From: Microbispora catharanthi
GTDB lineage: Bacteria; Actinomycetota; Actinomycetes; Streptosporangiales; Streptosporangiaceae
DNA length: 64,000 nt
Direction of reading: 5' to 3'
Assembly: GCF_006334915.2 (NCBI RefSeq)
Contig: NZ_VDMA02000002.1
Span: 1-64,000, forward strand
The first letter of the stretch is position 1. Each line of letters starts with the position of its first letter. The position numbers and the translations under genes were made by a program. Shown in pieces: positions 24,449-35,857 of the stretch. Under the pieces are notes generated by a model. That model was not told the DNA's origin and made no database searches. It was given only the letters and a program-made list of their open reading frames with translations.

Positions 24449-26034
24449 TCGGGGCCTCCGTCCGGATCGTGTGCCCTGCGTGGCAGGCGCAGCGTGAAGA
24501 CGGCGCCGCCGTCCGGGGCGTTGGTGACGGTGAGGTCGCCTCGGTGCAGGCGCGCGTTCTCCCGCGCGATGGCAAGGCCGAGGCCGCTGCCCTCGGACCT
24601 GGCCCTGGCCGCGTTGGCCTTGTAGAACCGGTCGAACACGTGCGGCAGCACCGCTTCGTCCAACCCCGGGCCGTGGTCGCGGACCTCGACGGCGATCCGG
24701 TGCGGGTCGGCGCGAAGCCGCACCGACACCGGCGGCTCGCCGTGCCGCAGGGCGTTGCCGACCAGGTTGGCGAGGATGACGTCCACTCGGCGCGGGTCCA
24801 GCCGTGCCGTCACCGCGGGGGGAAGCTCGGTGTGCACCAGCTCTGACCAGCCCCGGACACGCAGGGTCGCGTGCACCAGCTCGGCCACGTCGACCTCGTT
24901 CAGCGCGAGGGCCGCGACGCCCGAGTCGAACCTGCTGATCTCGATGAGGTCGTTCACCAGCGCCGTGAGGTTGAGCGTCTCCTGGCTGACCAGCCTGGCG
25001 GCCCTGCCGGCGGGGTCGGGCAGCCGGGCCGCCTCCTCATCCAGGACGTCGGCGACCGCGGCCAGCGCGGCCAGCGGGGTACGCAGCTCATGCGACACAT
25101 CGGCCACGAACCGGCGGGCGTCGGCCTCCATCTCGCGCAGCTGCTTGACGTGCCGTTCCAGCTCTTCGGCGGTGTTGTTGAACGTGCGCGCCACCTCGGC
25201 CAGCTCATCGGAGCCGCGCACCGCGATCCTGGTCCGCATCTCGCCCTCGCCCAGCAGGCGTGCCGCCCGGCCGAGCTCGCGCACCGGGCGCAGGACGCCA
25301 CGGGTGGCCAGCAACGCGAGGACGACCGCGAACGCCAGGGCCGCCCCGCCGGTGAGCCAGGCGCGTGCCGCGAGCCCGTCGATGCTGCGCTGTTCGGGGA
25401 GCAGGCTGCGCGCGGTGTAGACCTCGATACCCGACGCCCGCGCCGTCCGGTCGCGCTCGACGATCAGCATCGGCGTACCGATGATCAGGACGGGCGCGCC
25501 CTGCCACACCACGCGTTGCCACGCGATGTCGCCGCCGGCCACCGCCCGCCGCAGCCCCTTCGGAATCATCCCGGGATCCAGGACCGGCGCGTCCCCGCCC
25601 AGCCTCCAATCCCCCCGCGGCGGCCTGACCGGCGCGTTCGGGATCACCCCGGAATCCAGGGCGGGCGCGTTCCCGCCCAGCCTCCGGTCCCCCGGCGGCG
25701 GCGGTCTGATCGGCGCGTGCATCTCGTGGTAGATGGCGACCCCGGAGCTGTACCGGTCGGTCACCGCGCCGGCGATCTCGCCGAGCTCGTCCGGGCCCGG
25801 CGCCGGAGTCCGCAACGGGTAGAGCGCCTCCAGGCGGCTTCTCATCGCCTCCACCGCGGCATCCTGGGTCCGCTTCAGGATGGCGTTGCGGGCCTGGACG
25901 TACATCCCGCCGGCCACCGCCGCCGCGGTGACCACACACAGCAGCGCGAAGGCGAACAACAGCCGGGCACGCAGCCCCAGGCTCGGTCGAGGTGCCACCG
26001 GCTCACACCGGCCCGAACCGGTACCCGAACCCAC
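24445..26034 (-). CDS. Two-component sensor histidine kinase
   Basis: 529 aa (GTG 26034, overlapping the regulator gene by 32 nt; GTG 25998, 4 nt after the regulator stop, is an equally good start). TM1 about residues 24-46, a ~165-residue extracytoplasmic sensor, TM2 about 228-248, HAMP, H-box [19 protein letters not shown]-box [14 protein letters not shown]-boxes [13 protein letters not shown] and [16 protein letters not shown]. The sensor holds a tandem ~26-residue repeat (residues 108-134 and 135-160; RPP, GD, RLGG, AP, LD, G, IP shared). Partner: the response regulator upstream. Confidence 0.95.
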   Translation of the reverse strand: MGSGTGSGRCEPVAPRPSLGLRARLLFAFALLCVVTAAAVAGGMYVQARNAILKRTQDAAVEAMRSRLEALYPLRTPAPGPDELGEIAGAVTDRYSSGVAIYHEMHAPIRPPPPGDRRLGGNAPALDSGVIPNAPVRPPRGDWRLGGDAPVLDPGMIPKGLRRAVAGGDIAWQRVVWQGAPVLIIGTPMLIVERDRTARASGIEVYTARSLLPEQRSIDGLAARAWLTGGAALAFAVVLALLATRGVLRPVRELGRAARLLGEGEMRTRIAVRGSDELAEVARTFNNTAEELERHVKQLREMEADARRFVADVSHELRTPLAALAAVADVLDEEAARLPDPAGRAARLVSQETLNLTALVNDLIEISRFDSGVAALALNEVDVAELVHATLRVRGWSELVHTELPPAVTARLDPRRVDVILANLVGNALRHGEPPVSVRLRADPHRIAVEVRDHGPGLDEAVLPHVFDRFYKANAARARSEGSGLGLAIARENARLHRGDLTVTNAPDGGAVFTLRLPRRAHDPDGGPE

Positions 26035-26677
26035 GCACCGTCTGCACGTAGACGGGCGCCGCCGAGTCGTCCTCGATCTTCGCGCGCAACCGCTGCACGC
26101 ACGCGTCCACGAGACGCGAGTCGCCGAAATACCCGTGCTCCCACACCGACTCCAGCAGTTGCTGGCGGCTGTGCACCCGGCCCGGCGTGCCGGAGAGCTC
26201 GAGCAGCAGGCGCAGCTCGGTCGGAGCGAGGCTGACCGGCACGCCGCCTTTGGCGACCACCAGCCCGGCCCGATCGATGGTCAGGTCCCCGTACCGCTCC
26301 AGCTCCGCCTGGTCCCGTCCGATCCGCCGGAGCACCGCGCGAATGCGTGCCTCGAGCACCCTCGGCTGCACCGGCTTGACCACGTAGTCGTCGGCGCCCG
26401 CCTCCAACCCGGCCACCACGTCCATGTCGTCGCCGCGCGCGGTCAGCATGATGATCGGTACCTCCCGGGCGGCCCGGATGCGGCGGCAGACCTCGAACCC
26501 GTCCATGCCAGGCAACATCAGGTCGAGCACGACGACGTCGGGAAGGTCCGCACGCAGCCGCTCCAGCCCCTGCTCACCGGACTCCACCGCCCGCACCCGG
26601 TACCCGTGCAGGGTCAGGGCCAGCTCAAGGCCCTCCCGCACGGCCGGGTCATCCTCGATCAACAACACTCGTGACAC
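26003..26677 (-). CDS. OmpR-family response regulator
   Basis: 224 aa from GTG 26675-26677 (VSRVLLIEDD), with GGCGG upstream; an in-frame reading to 26731 is less likely. Receiver: acidic pair Asp9/Asp10, phospho-acceptor Asp52 in VVVLDLMLPGMDG, Thr in IIMLTARGDD, Lys in YVVKPVQPRV. C-terminal winged helix with LAPTELRLLLELSGTPGRV and [13 protein letters not shown]. Adjacent to repeat copy 2, which holds 11-nt-spaced direct repeats suited to this family, so autoregulation and control of the carboxypeptidase are plausible. Confidence 0.95.
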   Translation of the reverse strand: MSRVLLIEDDPAVREGLELALTLHGYRVRAVESGEQGLERLRADLPDVVVLDLMLPGMDGFEVCRRIRAAREVPIIMLTARGDDMDVVAGLEAGADDYVVKPVQPRVLEARIRAVLRRIGRDQAELERYGDLTIDRAGLVVAKGGVPVSLAPTELRLLLELSGTPGRVHSRQQLLESVWEHGYFGDSRLVDACVQRLRAKIEDDSAAPVYVQTVRGFGYRFGPV

Positions 26678-26753
26678 GCCGCCGGGTCTCACCGCACGCT
26701 CCGTAACTCGCCTGCCGGTCAACCCATCCACTGTCGGCCGGTCGTGTCCCCAC

Positions 26754-26883
26754 CTCGTCCGCGCCGTGTCATGGTTGTGTCACGGCCGCGCCGACGGTGG
26801 CCGCCGACGATGAACGGTGGCATGCGGCTGACAACACGCACATAATCGGCGTCAATCGTAGTTCGTCATGGCTGAGCCACGCA
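26754..26883 (+). repeat. 130-bp direct repeat, copy 2
   Basis: Same orientation and length as 22816-22945. Lies between the response regulator (minus) and prpE (plus). Its ATG at 26868 is equivalent to the carboxypeptidase start and opens a frame that runs without a stop into prpE. Confidence 0.9.
26766..26785 (+). promoter_or_regulatory. Response-regulator-type direct repeats, copy 2
   Basis: GTGTCATGG (26766-26774) and GTGTCACGG (26777-26785), 11-nt period, identical to copy 1. About 90 nt upstream of the response-regulator start on the other strand. Confidence 0.55.
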
Positions 26884-27032
26884 CCGGTCGGGCACCTGGA
26901 CGAGGACGTCCGCGTCCCCTCGCCATGGTCGCTGGAACGTCCGGGGCTTCTTCTGACGGGGAGCCTCGCGCAGGATGGGACGTGGCTCCCGCGCCGTCCC
27001 CGGGCGCGGATGACGAACGACCGACGGGATCG

Positions 27033-28913
27033 ATGATGGGTGACTACCGGGACGCCTACTCGGCGAGCCTGAAAGATCCGGATGCCTTCTGGCTCGCCGC
27101 GGCCGACGCCGTGACCTGGTCGCGCCGCCCCCGGCGCGGGCTGGACGCCGGCCGCGCGCCGTTCTATCGCTGGTTCCCCGACGGGGAGCTGAACACCTGC
27201 CACAACGCGCTGGACCGGCACGTGGACGCGGGGCACGGGGACCGTCCCGCCCTGCTCTACGACTCGCCGGTGACCGGCGCGACCGCCCGGTACACCTACG
27301 CCGAGCTGCGCGACCAGGTGGCGCGCTTCGCCGGGGCGCTGCGCGGCCTCGGCGTCGGCCGGGGCGATCGCGTGGTGATCTACATGCCGATGGTGCCGCA
27401 GGCGGTGATCGCGATGCTCGCCTGCGCGCGACTGGGCGCGGTGCACTCGGTCGTGTTCGGCGGGTTCGCCCCTAAGGAACTGGCCGCCCGGATCGACGAC
27501 GCCGCGCCCAAGGTGCTGGTGTGCGCCTCCTGCGGGATCGAGCCGAGCAGGATCGTCGAGTACAAGCCGATCGTGGACGAGGCGATCGCGGCCACGCCGA
27601 ACGCTCCGGAGAAGGTCGTCGTGCTCCAGCGCGACGCCGCGCGGGCCCGGATGGGCGAGCGGGACGTCGACTGGGACGAGCTGATGGCGGCGGCCGAGCC
27701 GGTCGGCTGCGTGGACGTGGCGGCGACCGACCCGCTGTACATCCTGTACACCTCCGGCACCACGGGCAGGCCGAAGGGCGTGGTGCGCGACAACGGCGGC
27801 CACGCGGTCGCGCTGACCTGGTCGATGGCCAACGTCTACGACATCGGGCCGGGCGACGTGTGGTGGACCGCCTCGGACGTCGGCTGGGTCGTCGGCCACT
27901 CCTACATCGTGTACGGGCCGCTGCTGGCCGGCGCGACCACGGTGCTCTACGAGGGCAAACCGGTGGGCACGCCGGACGCGGGCGCGTTCTGGCGGGTGAT
28001 CTCCCAGTACGGCGTCACGGCGCTGTTCACCGCCCCGACGGCGATGCGGGCGATCAAGAAGGTCGATCCGGAGGGCGCGGAGACGGCGAAGCACGACCTG
28101 TCGGCGTTCCGCACGCTCTTCCTGGCCGGCGAGCGGCTCGACCCCGAGACCTACCGGTGGGCCTCGGAGAAGCTCGGCGTGCCGGTCGTGGACCACTGGT
28201 GGCAGACCGAGACCGGCTGGGCCATCGCCGCGAACCTCCGCGGGCTGGAGCCTATGCCGATCAAGCCCGGCTCGCCGACCGTGCCGGTGCCCGGCTACGA
28301 CGTGCGGGTCCTCGACCCGTCGGGGCAGGAGGTGCCGCCGGGAGCCGAGGGCGCGATCTGCGTCAGGCTGCCCCTGCCGCCCGGCACCCTGCCGACGCTG
28401 TGGGGCGACGACGAACGGTATGTCGCGTCGTACCTGTCCGCCTACCCCGGCTACTACCTGACGGGCGACGGCGGCTACGTCGACTCCGACGGCTACCTGT
28501 TCGTCATGGGCCGCACCGACGATGTGATCAACGTGGCCGGGCACCGCCTGTCCACCGGTTCCATGGAGGCCGTGCTGGCCGCCCACCCGGCGGTGGCCGA
28601 GTGCGCGGTGATCGGCGTGCGCGACGCGCTGAAGGGGCAGGTGCCGCGCGGCTTCGTGGTGCTGAAGGCCGGCGTGGAGGTCGCGCCGGAGACCCTCCAG
28701 GCGGAGCTCGTGGCGGCGGTGCGCCGCGACATCGGCCCGGTCGCCGCGTTGAAGGAGGTCACAATCGTGGACGGCCTGCCGAAGACCCGCTCGGGCAAGA
28801 TCCTGCGCAAGTCGATGCGCGCGATCGCCGACGGCCGCGACGAGCCCGTGCCCTCCACCATCGAGGACCCGGGAGTGCTGACCGCGCTGCGCCCGCACCT
28901 GCGCCGGGAGTGA
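27033..28913 (+). CDS. prpE: Propionyl-CoA synthetase (acyl-CoA synthetase, ANL family)
   Basis: 626 aa from ATG 27033. Closely follows the PrpE/ACSS3 pattern throughout: RWFPDGELNTCHNALDRHVD, YMPMVPQAVIAMLACARLGA, SVVFGGFAPKELAARIDD, YTSGTTGRPKGV (AMP-binding P-loop), WWQTETGWAI, WGDDERYVASY, GRTDDVINVAGHRLSTG, and the catalytic Lys in TRSGKILRK. Activates propionate, perhaps acetate, via an acyl-adenylate. The frame is open upstream to ATG 26868 inside repeat copy 2, allowing a 55-residue N-terminal extension. Next to ramB and aceA, so part of a short-chain acid locus. Confidence 0.9.
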   Translation: MMGDYRDAYSASLKDPDAFWLAAADAVTWSRRPRRGLDAGRAPFYRWFPDGELNTCHNALDRHVDAGHGDRPALLYDSPVTGATARYTYAELRDQVARFAGALRGLGVGRGDRVVIYMPMVPQAVIAMLACARLGAVHSVVFGGFAPKELAARIDDAAPKVLVCASCGIEPSRIVEYKPIVDEAIAATPNAPEKVVVLQRDAARARMGERDVDWDELMAAAEPVGCVDVAATDPLYILYTSGTTGRPKGVVRDNGGHAVALTWSMANVYDIGPGDVWWTASDVGWVVGHSYIVYGPLLAGATTVLYEGKPVGTPDAGAFWRVISQYGVTALFTAPTAMRAIKKVDPEGAETAKHDLSAFRTLFLAGERLDPETYRWASEKLGVPVVDHWWQTETGWAIAANLRGLEPMPIKPGSPTVPVPGYDVRVLDPSGQEVPPGAEGAICVRLPLPPGTLPTLWGDDERYVASYLSAYPGYYLTGDGGYVDSDGYLFVMGRTDDVINVAGHRLSTGSMEAVLAAHPAVAECAVIGVRDALKGQVPRGFVVLKAGVEVAPETLQAELVAAVRRDIGPVAALKEVTIVDGLPKTRSGKILRKSMRAIADGRDEPVPSTIEDPGVLTALRPHLRRE

Positions 28914-28940
28914 CGCCCCTCTCCCGCCGCCGGGGGTGAC
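28902..28940 (+). repeat. Imperfect duplication spanning the prpE stop codon
   Basis: CGCCGGGAGTGAC (28902-28914) recurs as CGCCGGGGGTGAC (28928-28940), one mismatch, period 26. Includes the last codons and TGA. Confidence 0.6.
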
Positions 28941-28945
28941 CCGGC

Positions 28946-30418
28946 TCAGCCGTGGGCGGCGTGGCGCTCCAGGAACGCGTACACGTCGGCCTCGTCGACA
29001 CCGGGGAACGACCCGGGCGGCAGCGCGGCGAGCACGTGCGAGTTGGCGCGCGCCGACGGCCAGGCGTAGCCCTCCCAGCGCTGCGCGAGCTCGGTCGGCG
29101 GGCGGCGGCAGCACTCGCCGTTCGGGCAGTTCGACTTGGTGCGGTGGGTGGTCTCGCGCCCGCGGAACCACCGCGACTCCCGATACGGCACGCCCAGCGT
29201 GATCGCGAAGTCCTTCTCCTGCGACGGGTCCACGTGGGCGACGCAGAAGTAGGTGCCGGTGGGCGAGTCGGAGTACTGGTAGTACAGCGAGAACCGGTCG
29301 GGCGAGAGGAACACCTGGCGGCCCGACCACTGCTGGCACATCCGCTGGCCCTCGATCGCCCCCTGCTCGTCGGCCGGGAAGACGATCCCGTCGTTCTCGT
29401 ACGCCTTGTAGATGATCCCTCCGGCGTCGTTGCGCACGAAGTGGCAGACGAGGTCGAGGTGGCGGGTGGCGAGGTTGGTGAACCGGTGCGCCGCCATCTC
29501 GTAGGACACCGCGAACACGTCGCGCAGGTCCTCCACCGACAGCGCCTTGTCCTGCTTGGCCTCCCGCAGGTAGGGCACGGCCGCCGCCTCGGGCACGAGG
29601 ACGGCCGCGGCGAAGTAGTTGGCCTCCACCCGCTGGCGCAGGAAGTCGGCGAAGTCGCGCGGCTTGTGGTGCTGGAGCGCGATGTGCCCGAGTGTCTGCA
29701 GCAGCACGGTACGCGGCGTGTGCATGCCCAGCTGCTGGCGTTTGACGTAGATGCGCCGGTTGCGCAGGTCGGTCACCGACCGCGCCGATCGCGGCAGGTC
29801 GGGCGCGGTGTGCACGGCGAACCCGAAGTGCGACACCAGCGCCTGGACGGTGCTCTCCGACAGCGCGCCGGTCCGGTAGCCGACGGCGGTCAGGGCCTCG
29901 GCGGCGGCCTTCTCGATCTCCTCGAAGTAGTTGCCCAGCTCGCGCTGCTTGCGCCGCAGCTCCGCGTTGGCCGCCCGCGCCTCCTCCGGCGTGGCCGTGC
30001 CCTTCGCCTCCCTGGCCTTGAGCTCATCGAACAGGCTGAGAATGTGCTCGAGCACGTCGTTGGGCACCCGTGAGGAGACCTTCAGCCGGCTCAGTCCGAG
30101 CCCCGCGTAGAGCGGGTCGCGCTGGGCCTCCTCCAGGGCGATCTCGAGCTGGGCCCGCCGGTTCGGCGCCTGCCTGCGCAGCAGCTCCTCCACCGGCACG
30201 TTCAGCGCGGCGGCCAGCGACTTCAGCAGCGAGAGCTTGGGCTCGCGCTTGCCGTTCTCCAGCAGTGACAGCTGGCTGGGCGCGCGCCCGACCCGCTCGC
30301 CGAGCTCGGAGAGCGTGAGACCCCGCTGCTTGCGCAGGTGCTTGAGCCGCTGGCCGAAGGCCAGAAGATCGAGCTCGTGCGTCAAAGACAGCGGTTCTTC
30401 GCCCAGAACGGAGGTCAT
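28946..30418 (-). CDS. ramB: RamB/ScfR-type short-chain acyl transcriptional regulator
   Basis: 490 aa. N-terminal XRE helix-turn-helix (about residues 20-75: FGQRLKHLRKQRGLTLSELG, APSQLSLLENGKREP). A central domain includes an IrrE-like segment (LLQTLGHIALQHHKPRDFADF, VEANYFAAAVLVPE). The C-terminal DUF2083-type region has a Cys cluster (NCPNGECCRRPP). In Corynebacterium RamB represses aceA/aceB and pta-ack, and Streptomyces ScfR-type proteins sense acyl-CoAs. Divergent from aceA here, with three copies of an operator-like repeat between, and flanked by prpE. Confidence 0.92.
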   Translation of the reverse strand: MTSVLGEEPLSLTHELDLLAFGQRLKHLRKQRGLTLSELGERVGRAPSQLSLLENGKREPKLSLLKSLAAALNVPVEELLRRQAPNRRAQLEIALEEAQRDPLYAGLGLSRLKVSSRVPNDVLEHILSLFDELKAREAKGTATPEEARAANAELRRKQRELGNYFEEIEKAAAEALTAVGYRTGALSESTVQALVSHFGFAVHTAPDLPRSARSVTDLRNRRIYVKRQQLGMHTPRTVLLQTLGHIALQHHKPRDFADFLRQRVEANYFAAAVLVPEAAAVPYLREAKQDKALSVEDLRDVFAVSYEMAAHRFTNLATRHLDLVCHFVRNDAGGIIYKAYENDGIVFPADEQGAIEGQRMCQQWSGRQVFLSPDRFSLYYQYSDSPTGTYFCVAHVDPSQEKDFAITLGVPYRESRWFRGRETTHRTKSNCPNGECCRRPPTELAQRWEGYAWPSARANSHVLAALPPGSFPGVDEADVYAFLERHAAHG

Positions 30419-30428
30419 GACCCGATCT

Positions 30429-30568
30429 TATGCGGAAAATCGGCGTTTCTTCCAGCGACACGTGATCCACCCCACACGGATTGGTCTAGTCCATAGCGAA
30501 AACTCTGCGTTTCTTCACTGTCGAATACCCGCCAGTCTTACTCATAGCGGAAGATTTGGCGTTCTTTC
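30429..30568. promoter_or_regulatory. Three operator-like repeats between ramB and aceA
   Basis: Units at 30429-30452, 30492-30516 and 30543-30568 share the pattern (C/T)AT(A)GCG-G/A-AA..., six or so variable bases, then GCGTT-C/T-CTTTC-like ends; unit 2 core is GCGAAAACTCTGCGTTTC. Start-to-start spacings of 63 and 51 nt are close to whole helical turns. The AAAACTCTGC core resembles RamB boxes of Corynebacterium (AAAACTTTGC). Confidence 0.7.
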
Positions 30569-30662
30569 GACTGACGGCTCCTTGTGAGTGTCTTGATATC
30601 GACACAAACTCGGAAGCAAGCCCCAGGTGACGCCAACGCACGCAACAAGGGAGTGACCGGAG

Positions 30663-31955
<1,293 letters not shown>

Positions 31956-31990
31956 CCACAGCGGACATCTCGGACACAGGTCGGTGGCGT

Positions 31991-32046
31991 GCCCCGCCGC
32001 CCATCCGCAGGTCACCCTCGGGGATCTGACGGATCGGCGGCGGGGC
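31991..32046. terminator. Terminator between convergent aceA and ABC ATPase genes
   Basis: 17-nt arms with one mismatch: GCCCCGCCGCCCATCCG (31991-32007) and CGGATCGGCGGCGGGGC (32030-32046), 22-nt loop. Confidence 0.85.
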
Positions 32047-32066
32047 CTCGCCGTGCGCGGGGCCGG

Positions 32067-32870
32067 TCAGACGCGCAGCGCGCGGGCGTACCAGCGGCCG
32101 TCCAGCGCGTCGATGCGCAGCCGCCGGCCGAAGCAGTCGGACAGGTTCGGCCCGGTGAGCACCTCCCCCACGGGACCGGCGGTCAGGATGCGGGTGTCCC
32201 GCATCAGCAGGGCGTGCGTGGTGGTGGCCGGCACCTCCTCCAGGTGGTGCGTGACCATCACGGTCGTGAGCCCCTGACGGGTGCGGGCCAGGTCCTCCAG
32301 CGCCTCGATGAGGTCCTCCCGAGCCGGCAGGTCGAGGCCCGCGAACGGCTCGTCGAGCAGCAGGATCGCCGGGTCGGCCATCAGCGCCCTGGCCACCCGG
32401 ATCCGGGCCCGCTCCCCCTGCGAGCACACCTGGAACCTGCGGTCGGCCAGGTCCTTGCAGCCGAGGTCGGCGAGCATCCGGTGCGCCCTCTCCCGCTCCT
32501 CGTCGCCGTACCGGTCCCACAACGGCGCGCTCGTCCCGGTGTGCCCGGTGAGCACGACGGTCAGCGCGGTGGCGCCCTCCTCCTCCAGCAGCGACTCGTC
32601 CACGAGCCGCTGGCTTGCCGCGACCAGGCCGATGCTCCGGCGCAGTTCCCGCAGGTCGACCGTGCCGAGCCGCCGCCCGAGCACCGTGGCCGTCCCCGAG
32701 CTCGGGTGCCGTACGGCCGCGGCGACCGAGAGCATCGTCGTCTTGCCGGCGCCGTTGGGGCCGAGGATCACCCAGTGCTGACCGTGCTCCACCCGCCAGT
32801 CGGCGCCGGTCACCAGGGTCCGGCCGACCACGCGGACGGTCACGTCGTCGAGTTCGAGAGCTGCTTCCAT
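32067..32870 (-). CDS. Stand-alone ABC transporter ATP-binding protein
   Basis: 267 aa from ATG 32868-32870. Walker A LGPNGAGKTT (about 37-46), Q-loop VAASQRL, signature CSQGERARIRVARAL (atypical Cys-Ser-Gln for LSGGQ), Walker B ILLLDEPFAGLD, switch MVTHHLEEV. Closest to ModF/YlmA-like ATPases that lack adjacent permeases. No permease lies nearby; the Ser/Thr kinase gene is 45 nt upstream on the same strand. Role unknown. Confidence 0.88.
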   Translation of the reverse strand: MEAALELDDVTVRVVGRTLVTGADWRVEHGQHWVILGPNGAGKTTMLSVAAAVRHPSSGTATVLGRRLGTVDLRELRRSIGLVAASQRLVDESLLEEEGATALTVVLTGHTGTSAPLWDRYGDEERERAHRMLADLGCKDLADRRFQVCSQGERARIRVARALMADPAILLLDEPFAGLDLPAREDLIEALEDLARTRQGLTTVMVTHHLEEVPATTTHALLMRDTRILTAGPVGEVLTGPNLSDCFGRRLRIDALDGRWYARALRV

Positions 32871-32876
32871 GAACAC

Positions 32877-32888
32877 ACAGCATGCTGT
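32877..32888. promoter_or_regulatory. 12-bp perfect palindrome before the ABC ATPase gene
   Basis: ACAGCATGCTGT, 6 nt upstream of the ATPase start, in the 45-nt gap after the kinase stop. Flanked by CCAT and ATGG. Possible operator or RNA element; function unknown. Confidence 0.35.
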
Positions 32889-32915
32889 ATGGAGGCACCC
32901 GATCGGGACGTCGTT

Positions 32916-34583
<1,668 letters not shown>

Positions 34584-34669
34584 ACGGAAGCTACCTCTCT
34601 CGAAGTGCCGCACAGCCACTGTGGCCGTTTGGAACGCGCCACGCGCTCAAGTAGCGGCAAGCGGCATGA

Positions 34670-34702
34670 GAGGTAAGGCCAATGACACCCTGAGGTAAGG
34701 CC
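34670..34702. repeat. Paired GAGGTAAGGCC direct repeat
   Basis: GAGGTAAGGCC at 34670-34680 and 34692-34702, 22-nt period (two helical turns), between the divergently placed kinase promoter and the esterase 3' end. Candidate activator or repressor site for the kinase gene. Confidence 0.4.
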
Positions 34703-34761
34703 GGACGGAGAAGCCGCAGGTCACATAGGCCTCATATGCCACAAAGCGCGCCTCGTCCCGA

Positions 34762-35742
34762 TCAGGCGGCCTCGGCGCCGGAGGTGGGGTGGTGGGCGTG
34801 GACGGCGTCGAGGAAGCGGGAGACGTGCTCGAAGAACAGGCGGCCTTCGGGGAGGACGTCGGCGAGGAGGGGGAAGATGTGCGGCATGCGGTTCCACTCC
34901 TCGTAGGTCACCTGCACGCCGTTCTCGCGGGCGCTGAGGGCGACCCGGCGGGCCTCGTCGCGCAGGACCTCGGTGGAGCCGGTGACGATCATCAGCGGGG
35001 GGATGCCGGTGTAGTCGCCGTACACGGGGGACACGAGAGGGTCGAAGCAGTCGAGGCCGTCGGTCCAGCGGCGGGCGAGCCAGTCGACGCGGCCGGCCGG
35101 GAGCATGGGGTCGGACCAGATGTTGGCGCGGCGCCGGCTGGAGCTGAGGTCGGCCCAGGGGGACAGGCAGATCCCGGCGGCGGGAAGGGGCATGTTCCTG
35201 TCGCGGAGGGACAGCAACGTGGCGAGGGTGAGGTGACCTCCGGCGGAGTCCCCGGCCAGCACGATGTCCTGGGCGGCGTACCCGAGGTCGAGCAGGCACT
35301 CGTACGCCTGGAGCGCGTCCGACAGCGACTCGGCGAGAGAGTGGACCGGCCCCTGGCGGTAGTCGAGGGAGAACACCGGACGGCCGGCGACGGCCGAAAG
35401 CCGCCACGTGATCGGCCGGTGGGTGGCCGGGGAGCAGACGAAGTACGCGCCGCCGTGGAAGTAGAGCACCACCTTGTCCTCGTCCAGGCCGGTCCCGCCG
35501 TTCACCCATTCCCCCGTGCACGAGCCGAACCCGTCTGGAACGATGGACACGTGCTTGGGGAGGATGCCGGGGACCCGCTCGCCGAGGCAGATGATGCGGC
35601 TGGCCACGGCCATCCCCGCGGTGTTGCGCACGAGGATGGTGGAGATCGGTTTCATGGTGCCCCGCAGGACCCCGTTGATCGCGGCGGCCTGCCAACTGAC
35701 CGGATATTCCGGACGGATGTCTACATTCAGCTCATGCCCCAT
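34762..35742 (-). CDS. Alpha/beta hydrolase, hormone-sensitive-lipase family
   Basis: 326 aa. Oxyanion motif HGGAYFV (about residues 96-102), nucleophile GDSAGG (about 165-170), acid Asp in the LMIVTGSTEVLRDE region, His in NRMPHIFPLL. Matches bacterial HSL-family carboxylesterases. No signal peptide, so intracellular. Substrate likely short/medium acyl esters. Apparently monocistronic. Confidence 0.92.
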   Translation of the reverse strand: MGHELNVDIRPEYPVSWQAAAINGVLRGTMKPISTILVRNTAGMAVASRIICLGERVPGILPKHVSIVPDGFGSCTGEWVNGGTGLDEDKVVLYFHGGAYFVCSPATHRPITWRLSAVAGRPVFSLDYRQGPVHSLAESLSDALQAYECLLDLGYAAQDIVLAGDSAGGHLTLATLLSLRDRNMPLPAAGICLSPWADLSSSRRRANIWSDPMLPAGRVDWLARRWTDGLDCFDPLVSPVYGDYTGIPPLMIVTGSTEVLRDEARRVALSARENGVQVTYEEWNRMPHIFPLLADVLPEGRLFFEHVSRFLDAVHAHHPTSGAEAA

Positions 35743-35857
35743 GCAAGCCTCCCAAAAGGGACATTCCCCATTTGGTCATCCGTTCTACCGGTAGGTATGT
35801 TTCACTCCCCTTACAGCGGTGTTACGAGAAGGTAACGCCGCAGGACATGAGCCACCT

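Noticed and set aside
22816-26883. Reading the 4-kb block between the 130-bp repeats as a composite transposon
   Set aside because: No transposase or terminal inverted repeats, copy 1 is a working gene start, and gene orientation inside is mixed; a duplicated promoter explains it better.
26769-29339. 856-codon minus-strand frame opposite prpE
   Set aside because: Antisense to a highly conserved gene, His/Arg/Gly/Val-rich, no recognisable domain.
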